NCBI GenBank assembly: GCA_046160425.1
Contig: JBJXGP010000288.1
Location: 1 to 41,967 of the forward strand
Reading direction: 5' to 3'
From: JAQCEJ01 sp046160425
Lineage (GTDB): Bacteria; Planctomycetota; Planctomycetia; Planctomycetales; Planctomycetaceae
Length of the DNA stretch: 41,967 nt
Shown: one piece after another, positions 25,244-33,116 of the stretch
Position numbering within the stretch: position 1 is the stretch's first letter
Layout of the letters: every line of letters begins with the position of its first letter
Position numbers and translations under genes: made by a program
Notes under the pieces: generated by a model
The model's database searches: none
The model's input: only the letters and a program-made list of their open reading frames with translations
Told to the model about the DNA's origin: nothing

Positions 25244-25735
25244 ATGACCAATCCTCTCACTCCGCCGCCGTATCGCACCGGTGATCTGGTGATCGCCGCG
25301 ATTCCCGAAGATGAACGCCTCTGGGTACCACAGGCAGAAAACATCTGGTTTCGTCCCTTGATGTTCAATACCGTTCAGGGCGAATGGGTCAATCTCTTGC
25401 GGGTGAAAAAGTCGGGAATCCTGAGCCGACATCGGCACCCCGCCCCCGTTCACGGCTATGTGCTGAAAGGCTCATGGAGATACCTCGAACACGATTGGGT
25501 CGCCCGGCAGGGGATGTATGTCTTCGAGCCGCCGGGCGAAGTGCATACGCTCATTTGCGATCAGGGGGATGAGGAGATGATCACGCTGTTCCACGTCTGC
25601 GGAGCACTCATCTACTGCGACGAAAAGGGGGTTGCTCACGGATTCGACGACGTCCACACCAAGATTGACATGTGCCGCAAACATTTTGAGGCGGTGGGTC
25701 TGGGTGCAGATTTTGTGGAGAATTTTATTCGATGA
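25244..25735 (+). CDS. Cupin protein, 2,4'-dihydroxyacetophenone dioxygenase-like
   Basis: 163 residues from ATG 25244, which has AAAGGAG before it; an in-frame open stretch back to 25133 overlaps the SDR and is not used. The single cupin barrel shows metal-type histidines in SRHRHPAPVHGYVLKGSW (His63, His65, His70) and EPPGEVHTL (His101). This arrangement matches 2,4'-dihydroxyacetophenone dioxygenase (DAD) and related ChrR-like cupins, which use Fe(II) or Zn(II). Third gene of the operon, 25 bases after the SDR. The joined set suggests degradation of an aromatic or oxo-acid compound. Confidence 0.85.
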   Translation: MTNPLTPPPYRTGDLVIAAIPEDERLWVPQAENIWFRPLMFNTVQGEWVNLLRVKKSGILSRHRHPAPVHGYVLKGSWRYLEHDWVARQGMYVFEPPGEVHTLICDQGDEEMITLFHVCGALIYCDEKGVAHGFDDVHTKIDMCRKHFEAVGLGADFVENFIR

Positions 25736-25781
25736 GTGCGACCCATTGCGCGATGCAACGTGAAATCAGTAAATCTGAAAT

Positions 25782-25819
25782 GAATAGACCGGACAATTAA
25801 AATATTGTCCGGTCTATTC
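25782..25819. terminator. Perfect 16-bp hairpin between cupin and small basic gene
   Basis: GAATAGACCGGACAAT (25782-25797) pairs exactly with 25804-25819 around a 6-base loop. It lies between two convergent genes, so a two-way transcription barrier is likely, though there is no long T run on either side. Confidence 0.7.
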
Positions 25820-25852
25820 TGTGTTGTTGCCTGTCGACATCAACCGACGAGA

Positions 25853-25981
25853 CTACTTGCTGCTGGCCTTGCTGGCACCGCTGCGAGCCTTGGTCGATTT
25901 GGTAGCGGTGCGAGTTTTCGCTCCTTTACCGGTGGTCTTTTTCGCAGTGGTCTTGGCTTTACCGGTGGTTTTCGTTGCCAT
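25853..25981 (-). CDS. Small Lys/Ala/Thr-rich basic protein, histone H1-tail-like
   Basis: 42 residues, a gene short enough to escape usual cut-offs. The product starts MATKTTGKAKTTAKKTTGKG and continues with Arg, Ser and Ala to SGASKASSK. It is composed almost only of Lys, Thr, Ala, Gly, Ser and Arg with no acidic, aromatic or hydrophobic residue, so it is extremely basic and surely unfolded. AGGAG lies nine bases upstream of the ATG. Repeats of TTGK and of A-K-T units recall histone H1 tails and bacterial H1-like DNA-binding proteins, but it has no globular domain. A role in nucleoid compaction or RNA binding is inferred. The strong hairpin 34 bases after its stop supports a real transcript. 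Confidence 0.75.
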   Translation of the reverse strand: MATKTTGKAKTTAKKTTGKGAKTRTATKSTKARSGASKASSK

Positions 25982-26584
25982 ATCCGTTGGCTCCTATGAC
26001 TGAGTGGGTACCATTTACAAGTAAGGCAAACACCGCTCCGGGTACCCTGTTCAGCGATGCTGCAGTTCAACGTGTTAAACGGAACCTGCTCCGTATTTCA
26101 ATCGATTCGCATAAGTGACAGACGAGTTCAGGTGGTCTGTTCTGCATTCTCTTCAAGTTTGACGAGTCACGTTTTTGACTTCTGTCGATTTCTCTGCTCG
26201 AACTTATAGTGAGATTCGAAAAACTCGTCAAGCGGAAATCCAATCCCGGTATGTTTTTGACGAAAACCGTCGCGACGCAAGTTTGAGAAAGACACGAATT
26301 ATATTTGACGTAAATTCGGTTGTTGCTTTGGTGAAACTTGAATGACTTTTCCAAATATGCCGATTTTGCCAATGTTGCCAGTGGCGGCGTTTGCCTCGAT
26401 CACGTGTCACTGATGGCACTCCTCAGCGAGCAGTCAGGTCGGAAATTGAAATCGACCCGGTTATCGTCAGCGGGACTCGTGACAAAAAATCATCAATTCG
26501 TGATGATATCATGTTCCATTCGCCGTAAATTCCGATATAATAAAAGGATGGGCCGCTTTACTTCTCTCTCAGGAGGGCGAGCGT
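25982..26584. other. Long AT-rich intergenic region
   Basis: About 600 bases between the small basic gene (left) and the FHA gene (right). A possible promoter for the FHA gene is near its right end. A minus-strand frame of 101 codons (26067-26372) has no ribosome site or domain and low-quality composition, so it was not called. No repeat was recognised. Confidence 0.5.
26514..26541 (+). promoter_or_regulatory. Candidate promoter of the FHA gene
   Basis: TATAAT at 26536-26541 is a perfect -10 match. TTCCAT at 26514-26519, 16 bases upstream, is a weak -35. The predicted start near 26548 leaves a leader of about 37 bases before the FHA ATG. Confidence 0.45.
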
Positions 26585-27247
26585 ATGCCGCTTTGCCTTG
26601 AAACGCTGACAAACAGGCAAATCATACCGCTGGATAAAGCCGTGCTCCTCTTTGGACGACATCCGGACTGTGATGTCGTTCTGGCTCAGAGTGCAAAAAT
26701 CTCGCGCAAGCACTGCTGCATCATGCAGGTCAATGCGACTTGCGTCATCCGCGACCTCGGCAGCACCAACGGCATTCACGTGAACGGCAAGCGAGTGAAA
26801 CGAGTGTCGATTCTCAAAGCCGGTGATCAACTCGCGATCGGCGATATCTTGTTCAAAGTCGACAACTACACGAAACCGAATAACGGTCCCAAATCGTCGA
26901 AGGCATCCTCGAACGTGCAAGTCGTTCCGGCTCCTGCGAGTGCATCTCGTCGCAATACTGATATGCCGGACGTGGTTCTGCCCCAGCATAATTTCGCCTC
27001 GCCGCAGAATATCAGCCAGGAACTCCCCGTGGCTTTGCCCGACGAGCAGGGGGATTTTTTTCCGGGCAATCAGGCGGAACCTGCGTTTCGCGAAGTCCTG
27101 GATGTCGGCGTCCCGTTGATCGATGATGAACGCGCCGAATCCTTCTTCCAATCCAGCGAAGACAGTCAGGTCGATGTCGTTCTGCTCGAACCGCTGGACG
27201 ATGATATGGATCTCGACGATGACTCGGGTGATGACGACGACGAGTAA
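26585..27247 (+). CDS. FHA domain protein
   Basis: 220 residues. The FHA (forkhead-associated) domain occupies about 18-96: FGRHPDCDVVL near 23-33, SRKHCCI near 41-47 and LGSTNGIHVNGKRV near 58-71, the three signature blocks that bind phosphothreonine. A linker rich in Pro, Ser and Asn and an acidic tail ending in repeated Asp (DDDSGDDDDE) follow. There is no catalytic domain or membrane part, so it is a cytosolic adaptor that would read Ser/Thr kinase targets; no kinase is adjacent. GGAGG sits in the leader near the ATG. A 9-bp hairpin follows the stop. Confidence 0.92.
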   Translation: MPLCLETLTNRQIIPLDKAVLLFGRHPDCDVVLAQSAKISRKHCCIMQVNATCVIRDLGSTNGIHVNGKRVKRVSILKAGDQLAIGDILFKVDNYTKPNNGPKSSKASSNVQVVPAPASASRRNTDMPDVVLPQHNFASPQNISQELPVALPDEQGDFFPGNQAEPAFREVLDVGVPLIDDERAESFFQSSEDSQVDVVLLEPLDDDMDLDDDSGDDDDE

Positions 27248-27255
27248 ACTAAATC

Positions 27256-27282
27256 TTGAGAGTGACTGAATCACACTCTCAA
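27256..27282. terminator. Hairpin after the FHA gene
   Basis: TTGAGAGTG and CACTCTCAA form a 9-bp stem with a 9-base loop, nine bases after the stop. No T run, so termination is uncertain. Confidence 0.45.
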
Positions 27283-27373
27283 CACCCCCGCCAGACCTCT
27301 CCGATATGCCGCCTTGTATTGGTAAACCTCGATCATTAGAATGACAGCGATCGGCATCAAAAAGGAACTTGCC

Positions 27374-28879
27374 ATGCTTCGCATTCTGAGTTCGCCCAAA
27401 ACATTATGTAACGGTATGACCCGCCGCGATTTATTGCAGGTTGGCGGTTCGACCTTTTTCGGCATAGGCCTGGCAGACGTTCTGGCAACTCAACGACAAG
27501 CGTCAGCGGCTCAAGCTGCCGGTGCGGCATCATTCGGACGAGCGAAGAATTGCATCGTCCTGTATCTCTACGGTTCACCCAGCCAACTGGAAACCGTCGA
27601 TATGAAGCCCGAGGCTCCCATCGAAATTCGCGGGTCGATGAAGCCGATCCCTTCGTCGTTGCCGGGACTCGACGTCTGCGAATTGATGCCCGAATCGTCC
27701 AAAATCATGGATAAGGTAACCGTCGTTCGCTCGCTGACGCATCCTTACCCGATTCACGGCGTTGCCTACGCCATGACCGGCATTCCGGTGATCGACGTCG
27801 GCATGGAACTGCGTCCCGACGATGTGAATCACCATCCCTATTTCGGATCGGTCGTCGAATTCGTCGATCGGCAGCAGCGCAAGGGTGCGATGGGAGATTT
27901 CCCGCAAAACGTCGCCTTGCCCTTCTCCTTCAGTTCTCAGCGCGTCGGCGAAGTCTTTCGCGCAGGCCCATACGCGGCGTTTCTCGGTAAACCATACAAT
28001 CCGATCTGGACGGAGTTCGTAGGGAAGTCCTCCCGATCGGTGATGAAAAAACTCGGCGAGAAACAACTCGATTGCCACGACCCGTATGTCGGCTGCATTC
28101 CGGATAGTCATTTCCAGATGTCATCGACCGATTCCCAGCCGGGAATGACATTGGACCGCCTGCAAAAACGTAAAACGTTGCTCGAACAATTCGATATCAC
28201 GCGGCAGGATCTCGATCGCACCTTGTCGGGGAAATCGTTGTCCTCGTGTCAGGAGTTGGCCTTCTCGATGCTGACCTCCTCGAGAGTCGCCGAGGCGCTG
28301 GATGTCCGACGGGAACCGGCCGAAACTCGCGAGTTGTACGGCATGTCGCTGTTTGGCCAAGGCTGTCTTGCCGCCCGCCGCATGATCGAAGCGGGAACTC
28401 GGATCGTCAACGTCTTCTGGGATGAGTACGGCCTCGCCGGCGATGCCTGGGATACGCACTGGAATCATTTCCCACGCATGACCGATCAATTGATGCCCGG
28501 TTTCGATAAGGCTTTTTCGGGATTGATCACCGATCTCGATCGCCGGGGAATACTAGATGACACGCTAGTGTTATGCGTCAGCGAACATGGTCGCACGCCG
28601 AAAATCAACGGTGCCGAAGGAGGAGGACGCGATCACTGGGCTCAAGCCTATTCGGCGTTGTTCGCCGGCGGCGGCATCGCACGCGGCAACGTCGTCGGGG
28701 CGACCGATAAATATGCTGGTGAAGTCGCCAGGCGTCCGGTTTCGCCGAAAGACATTCAGGCAACGATGTATTACCTGTTGGGGATCGATCCGCACATGTC
28801 GCTTCCCAACCGCGCCACCGGCCAGCCGATTCCGCTGCTTCCTGAAGAAGCTTCGGTGATCACCGAAATGTTGGCGTAA
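27374..28879 (+). CDS. DUF1501 protein with Tat signal (second copy)
   Basis: 501 residues from ATG 27374; AAGGA seven bases upstream decides this start over an in-frame ATG at 27341. A Tat signal is visible (RRDLLQVGG near 17-25, then a long small-residue stretch). Body features: CIVLYLYGSPSQLETVDMKP, RSLTHPYPIHGVAYAMTG, VFWDEYG, DTHWNHFPRM and the closing SEHGRTPKI with RDHW. It is about 70 residues longer than the other DUF1501 protein and belongs to a different subgroup. No DUF1549/1553 gene is next to it. A terminator follows. Confidence 0.92.
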   Translation: MLRILSSPKTLCNGMTRRDLLQVGGSTFFGIGLADVLATQRQASAAQAAGAASFGRAKNCIVLYLYGSPSQLETVDMKPEAPIEIRGSMKPIPSSLPGLDVCELMPESSKIMDKVTVVRSLTHPYPIHGVAYAMTGIPVIDVGMELRPDDVNHHPYFGSVVEFVDRQQRKGAMGDFPQNVALPFSFSSQRVGEVFRAGPYAAFLGKPYNPIWTEFVGKSSRSVMKKLGEKQLDCHDPYVGCIPDSHFQMSSTDSQPGMTLDRLQKRKTLLEQFDITRQDLDRTLSGKSLSSCQELAFSMLTSSRVAEALDVRREPAETRELYGMSLFGQGCLAARRMIEAGTRIVNVFWDEYGLAGDAWDTHWNHFPRMTDQLMPGFDKAFSGLITDLDRRGILDDTLVLCVSEHGRTPKINGAEGGGRDHWAQAYSALFAGGGIARGNVVGATDKYAGEVARRPVSPKDIQATMYYLLGIDPHMSLPNRATGQPIPLLPEEASVITEMLA

Positions 28880-28907
28880 ACTGCATATCGCATCAACTTC
28901 AAGAGAA

Positions 28908-28950
28908 AAAGGGAGAGGACGTCAGTGACGCCTCTCCCTTTCGTGTTTCT
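28908..28950 (+). terminator. Rho-independent terminator after the second DUF1501 gene
   Basis: AAAGGGAGAGG (28908-28918) pairs with CCTCTCCCTTT (28931-28941), and CGTGTTTCTTTC follows. It lies between convergent genes and could work both ways, since A residues precede the stem. Confidence 0.75.
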
Positions 28951-28974
28951 TTCGATCGATGAAGTTCGCGTGGA

Positions 28975-29853
28975 TCAATCCTGCTTAGCCGGTTCAGGCT
29001 TCGGTCCCTTGGCGATCGGCCAGAGTTCCCACTTCCGCACGAACATCTCGGCCCCTTCGGTCTGGATGAGGATTTTTCCTGCTGAGGGGATCAGTTCGGT
29101 CGCTTCGTTGACCAGCGTGCCGTTGACATAAATCTTGAGCGTATCCTTCTCGCAGATGATGTCCATGCGGGTCCATTCTCCGAACGGGCTTTCGACGTCT
29201 TCTTTTCCGCGGAATCCGATTTCATCTTTCCAGTCGGGATCGCGGCCGTACCAGTTGATGCGTCCCCCCTCGATCGTTTCGCGTTTGCCACCTTTTTTCC
29301 AGATCATTTCGTCATCGCGATCGCGGGCGATTTCGGCCGTCACCGAGCAGGGCATCGGGCTTCCATCGGAATTCTTGCCGCGGACGGCGAGGATGTCGCC
29401 GACGCCCCCCTCGATGATCTGGGCTTCGATCGAGTTCATCCAGGTATCGCCGTAATTGCCGTCGGGACCGGTGCAATGCAGGAGCACTCCCGAATCGCGG
29501 GTGTTGTTTTTACGCGGTATCCACGTGATTTCACCCCATTTGAATTCGACCACCATATGGTAATTCTCGTATTGTTTCTTGGTGGTCACTCCGCCGAAGC
29601 CATCGCCGGAGATATGCAGCAACCCGTCGTGAACTGTAAAGACCTTGCGGGGATCTTCGAGCTTGGTATCTCGGATCCACGTATACAACCCGTCGAGGGA
29701 TTTCCCGTCGAAGATGCGGATCACCTCTTTTTTGGGACTGACCGGGACGGTCTTTTCATCCGAACGAACGTGTGCCGGTTTCACCGATAAACACAAGGCG
29801 AGCAGACCGGTCGCCAACAACCACCGGTTCATCGCCAAACGAGTTCGATTCAT
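28975..29853 (-). CDS. DUF1080 (3-keto-disaccharide hydrolase-like) exported protein
   Basis: 292 residues from ATG 29853, chosen for AAGGA eight bases upstream; an in-frame TTG lies six codons earlier. A Sec signal peptide ends near residue 31. The DUF1080 beta-sandwich runs from IFDGKSLDGL near 44-53 to WELWPIAKG near the end, with DSGVLLHC, WMNSIEAQIIEGG and GEWTRMDIICEKDTLKIYVNG blocks (quoted in parts). DUF1080 is a concanavalin-like fold common in planctomycetes and Bacteroidetes, shown or predicted to act on sugars; the 3-keto-glucoside hydrolase role is known for some relatives. No sugar gene is adjacent. Confidence 0.9.
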   Translation of the reverse strand: MNRTRLAMNRWLLATGLLALCLSVKPAHVRSDEKTVPVSPKKEVIRIFDGKSLDGLYTWIRDTKLEDPRKVFTVHDGLLHISGDGFGGVTTKKQYENYHMVVEFKWGEITWIPRKNNTRDSGVLLHCTGPDGNYGDTWMNSIEAQIIEGGVGDILAVRGKNSDGSPMPCSVTAEIARDRDDEMIWKKGGKRETIEGGRINWYGRDPDWKDEIGFRGKEDVESPFGEWTRMDIICEKDTLKIYVNGTLVNEATELIPSAGKILIQTEGAEMFVRKWELWPIAKGPKPEPAKQD

Positions 29854-30045
29854 TGCTGTATTCCTTTTCAATGGTCACTCGGTCGATTACCCATCACTGC
29901 TGCTTGTGACATCCCGGAGTCTTGCCGCTCCACATGACTTACGATTCCGAGAAGGATTCGAAAGTGGATGCACGGAAGACAGTATGGGGAATTTCCCCCC
30001 ATCCGTCAAATCACCCGCAAGATGACCAGCGCCGATCGCGTCGTT

Positions 30046-30639
30046 CTACCGGACCACGAGACAACCGGGCTTTTTCTGCTGGAAGTCCGCGAGCGCGGCA
30101 TCGGTAATCGCCGTGTCGTAAATGAACAACTTTTTCAGCGCCGGCAGTTGGGCCAGCTTTGCAAGACCGGCGTCAGTGATTGCCGTGTACGACAGTTCGA
30201 TTTCTGCCAGTTGAGCCTGACCCGCAAGGCGATCGAGACCGGCATCGGTGACAAGGGTGCTATGCAGGCCGAGATACTCGATCGAGGCCAAACCCTCCAT
30301 GAACTTCAAATATTCATCGGTCACCTTGGTCTGATTGAGGTCGATCCACGAGAGGGAGAAATCGCCCTCGGGCAATTCAGCGGCTGCCGCCAGGGTCCGG
30401 TCGCTCCCTTGAACTCTGAGCTTGCCACCGGCTTGAAAAATGGCATCCGCCGCTTCACGCGATTTGGCAGCGTCTCCTCCGGATTGACATCCCGCCCCGC
30501 AGGTGGAGAACCAGAGTCCACACCCAACCAGCAGAATCGGACGAATCCACCACCTAAGCACATCGCAGTTGACAGGTAAGCGTTCGGATTTCGACAACGC
30601 TTGGCGACGAACAACGGTACGAAAATGGCGGCCCAACAT
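30046..30639 (-). CDS. Leucine-rich-repeat lipoprotein
   Basis: 197 residues. After a basic N-terminus, a hydrophobic stretch LLVGCGLWFSTCGAGC near 36-51 looks like a lipoprotein signal, with Cys51 the best lipid site. Repeats of about 24 residues follow from about 97 to the end: LSWIDLNQTKVTDEYL, IEYLGLHSTLVTDAGLDRL, IELSYTAITDAGLAKL and LFIYDTAITDAALADF. These are the short planctomycete LRR type with a TD-GL core. It would sit on the outer or cytoplasmic membrane surface and bind protein or other ligands. The start at 30639 has a weak AAGG site; later starts are possible. Upstream 278 bases to the divergent release-factor gene hold no recognised gene. Confidence 0.8.
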   Translation of the reverse strand: MLGRHFRTVVRRQALSKSERLPVNCDVLRWWIRPILLVGCGLWFSTCGAGCQSGGDAAKSREAADAIFQAGGKLRVQGSDRTLAAAAELPEGDFSLSWIDLNQTKVTDEYLKFMEGLASIEYLGLHSTLVTDAGLDRLAGQAQLAEIELSYTAITDAGLAKLAQLPALKKLFIYDTAITDAALADFQQKKPGCLVVR

Positions 30640-30917
30640 AGCATTTTTCCCTTAAACATCTGCAATTATTCGATACCCCGATACTGTTCCGTCCGATCGG
30701 AGCGTCACGAGTTCTCAATGACCAGAGTAAACGTCACTCGCCCGGAGGGCAATATCAACTCCGTCAAGCCCGCAGAAAATTGCGAATTACCGGCCCTGCG
30801 GAGGAAACCCTCTCCACGGGAACGGTTCCAACAAGACCATTCTCACTTGCACACGGCAGGTCAATGGGCGAGGATCTTCATTCGGGAGTCCTATGCATCA
30901 ACCTTCTCGAATAAGAT

Positions 30918-31463
30918 ATGACCATGCCCAACTCGCCCACATCCCATTCGTCTGCAGCGGAATCGCATCCCGTCAGACAATCGGATGAGCAATTGCAGCG
31001 GGACTGCACCGTCGAACGAATTCGTCGCAGCGGTCCCGGTGGGCAGCACCGAAATAAGGTCGAAACGGGGATTCGCCTGCTCCACAAGCCGACCGGACTG
31101 ACCGCCCAGGCAACCGAACGCCGCAGTCAAGCCGAGAATCTGCAAGCGGCCACGGAACGACTGCGCTGGGAACTCGTGTTATCGGTTCGACGCCCCATCG
31201 AACTGACCACAGGCCCCAGCCCATTATGGCTGACCCGCTGCAAGAACGAGCGGATCATTGTCAGCGAGAGCCATCATGATTTTCCACTTCTGGCGGCGGA
31301 GGCGTTGGACGCCCTTGTCCATTTCCAATGGGATATGAAGGGGGCGGCTGATTTTCTGAGTTGCTCATCATCGCAATTGACGAAGTTGCTTCAAAAAGAA
31401 CCGCACCTGATGACGTTCGTGAACACCCAACGCAACTCGCTCGGATTACGTACATTGCATTGA
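30918..31463 (+). CDS. GGQ release-factor-like protein with C-terminal extension
   Basis: 181 residues. The class I release-factor GGQ domain spans about 25-80: RRSGPGGQHRNKVETGIRL at 36-54, with GGQ at 41-43, and HKPTGLTAQATERRSQ follows. This motif hydrolyses peptidyl-tRNA ester bonds in ribosome rescue factors (ArfB/YaeJ, RF-H type). No stop-codon recognition domain is present. Instead of the usual short basic tail, about 90 more residues follow, containing ALVHFQWDMKGAADFL and SQLTKLLQKEPHLM, which look like a helix-turn-helix. The H-R-N after GGQ differs from the usual H-V-N. It may rescue ribosomes on special substrates. Ribosome site weak; ATG at 30924 is an alternative. Confidence 0.8.
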   Translation: MTMPNSPTSHSSAAESHPVRQSDEQLQRDCTVERIRRSGPGGQHRNKVETGIRLLHKPTGLTAQATERRSQAENLQAATERLRWELVLSVRRPIELTTGPSPLWLTRCKNERIIVSESHHDFPLLAAEALDALVHFQWDMKGAADFLSCSSSQLTKLLQKEPHLMTFVNTQRNSLGLRTLH

Positions 31464-31637
31464 GGCTGCGAATCGTGCGGGACGGAATCTCGTACCGTTG
31501 CCGGTCGAATTAACACTCGCAGAATTGAATCACGGCGACAGATCCAATACTCTTGGTCCGACAGTAACTCTCCGCAGGCGCCGGTCCGGTTACTTTCCTG
31601 ATCTGGAAATGGACATGAATTCTGATCTGGAAAAGCG

Positions 31638-33047
31638 ATGAACCGACACGAAAAGAATTCGCCGCCGATACGAAGCATCTCGCTGACGGGGTTTCTGGGG
31701 ATCCTGCTGGGGATGGCTTGCACGTTGGCGGATGCGAAGCTGGCGTCCACTCTCGACCAATACTTCCAAGGCTCGCATTACCTTCTCTTCGGAGTCGGAG
31801 TGCTCTTGATGTTTCTGGGGGCGCGGCAGATGTTGCAGGGGATTTTTCCCTCCGCCAGAAAACACAACCAGTCGCTGCTTTCGACGCAGCGCGTTTCGCT
31901 GCCGCGTGAGGGGCTTGTCTATTTGCTGATCATGGTCGTGCTCTTCGTCGGTTCGATGCTCGGCCGATCGAACTTGCTCCTGCTCGTCTTCGCCATGATG
32001 GCGGGGCCTTTCATTCTGAACGGGTGGATGACCTTTTCGATGCTGAAAAACAGTCTGGCCCGACGCAAGCTGCCACGACGCGTTCTCGCGGGGGAATTCA
32101 CCTCCATTGAAATCGAGTTGCTCAATCACAAGAGATTCCAGGCCTCGTGGCTGATGGCCGTGCAGGATCAGATCCGCAATTCGCGCGAGCAATTAAACCC
32201 GATGGTGATGTTTACGCGAGTTCCCCCTCGCGAATCTCGCGTGAGTTATTACCGCGTTCGCCTGATGCAGCGGGGACGATATCAATTCGGACCGCTCGAA
32301 TTGTCCACGCGATTTCCGCTCGGCATGGTCGAACGCGGACTGACGATTCGCAGCGAAGATGAACTGCTCGTCCACCCGCGGATCGGCCGCTTGACTCCGC
32401 GCTGGAAACGCGATCACCTCGCCGCTTCAGAAATCATCACCCGGCAGCAAATGCGGCGCGGCATCTACGACGATGACGTCAACAGCATTCGCGAATACCG
32501 CGGAGGCGACAATCCGCGGGCCATCCATTGGCGAACCTCGGCGAGAAAGAACGAGTTGATGGTCCGCGAGTACCAGCAGAGTCGCAATTACGATCTGGCG
32601 GTCTATCTCGATTTATGGACTCCCCCAGACCCTGAGCAGGCCGATTTTGAGCGCGTCGAACTGGCCGTCAGCTTCTGTTCGACGGTGTGCGTGGAATTTC
32701 TGCGTCAAAGCCGCGATGCCCATTTGCATCTGATGGCGGCTGGAACGGAATTATCGGCATGGTCGGGCGACGCTTCGGGCATGGCAATCGAGCCGGTCCT
32801 GGACATACTGGCGTTGATCGAAGCCGATCCCCGTCCCGACATGGAGCGCATGCTTGAAGACGGAATGGGACAAAATCACACGCGCACGCGCTGCTTGTGG
32901 ATTACGACTCGCGCGCCCCATAAAAAGGTTTCTCGCGTGGAGAAAATCAATCTGCACGACTTTGGCATACTCGACGAGCGCTTGTCGCATTTTGACGTTA
33001 TCGAAGCCGACCCGGTATGGCTTTCGTCGTTTTTTTCCTGGGAATGA
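31638..33047 (+). CDS. DUF58 protein (3' end probably frameshifted)
   Basis: 469 residues as read. About four membrane segments occupy the first 130 residues; the DUF58 domain follows, with REYRGGDNPRAIHW near 288-301 and RTSARKNELMVREY after it. Such proteins form a unit with MoxR ATPases and TgpA transglutaminases in membrane-protein assembly. As written the frame ends WLSSFFSWE at 33047 after seven T at 33030-33036. Removing one T gives FFPGNEHVRNDQLN, then RELRTLGIDAIRI and TL, ending with TGA 33118-33120, about 493 residues in all. That TGA overlaps the TTG start of the next gene. The longer ending looks like a genuine family C-terminus, so a lost frame, a base-call error or slippage is likely. 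No MoxR gene is adjacent. Confidence 0.88.
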   Translation: MNRHEKNSPPIRSISLTGFLGILLGMACTLADAKLASTLDQYFQGSHYLLFGVGVLLMFLGARQMLQGIFPSARKHNQSLLSTQRVSLPREGLVYLLIMVVLFVGSMLGRSNLLLLVFAMMAGPFILNGWMTFSMLKNSLARRKLPRRVLAGEFTSIEIELLNHKRFQASWLMAVQDQIRNSREQLNPMVMFTRVPPRESRVSYYRVRLMQRGRYQFGPLELSTRFPLGMVERGLTIRSEDELLVHPRIGRLTPRWKRDHLAASEIITRQQMRRGIYDDDVNSIREYRGGDNPRAIHWRTSARKNELMVREYQQSRNYDLAVYLDLWTPPDPEQADFERVELAVSFCSTVCVEFLRQSRDAHLHLMAAGTELSAWSGDASGMAIEPVLDILALIEADPRPDMERMLEDGMGQNHTRTRCLWITTRAPHKKVSRVEKINLHDFGILDERLSHFDVIEADPVWLSSFFSWE

Positions 33048-33116
33048 ACATGTACGCAACGACCAACTCAATCGCGAACTGCGCACATTGGGAATCGATG
33101 CCATAAGGATAACTCT

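Noticed and set aside
26067..26372. Minus-strand frame of 101 codons in the gap before FHA
   Set aside because: AT-rich random composition, no ribosome site, no domain.
30601..30921. Plus-strand frame of 106 codons
   Set aside because: Overlaps both the LRR start region and the release-factor start, with no ribosome site or motif.
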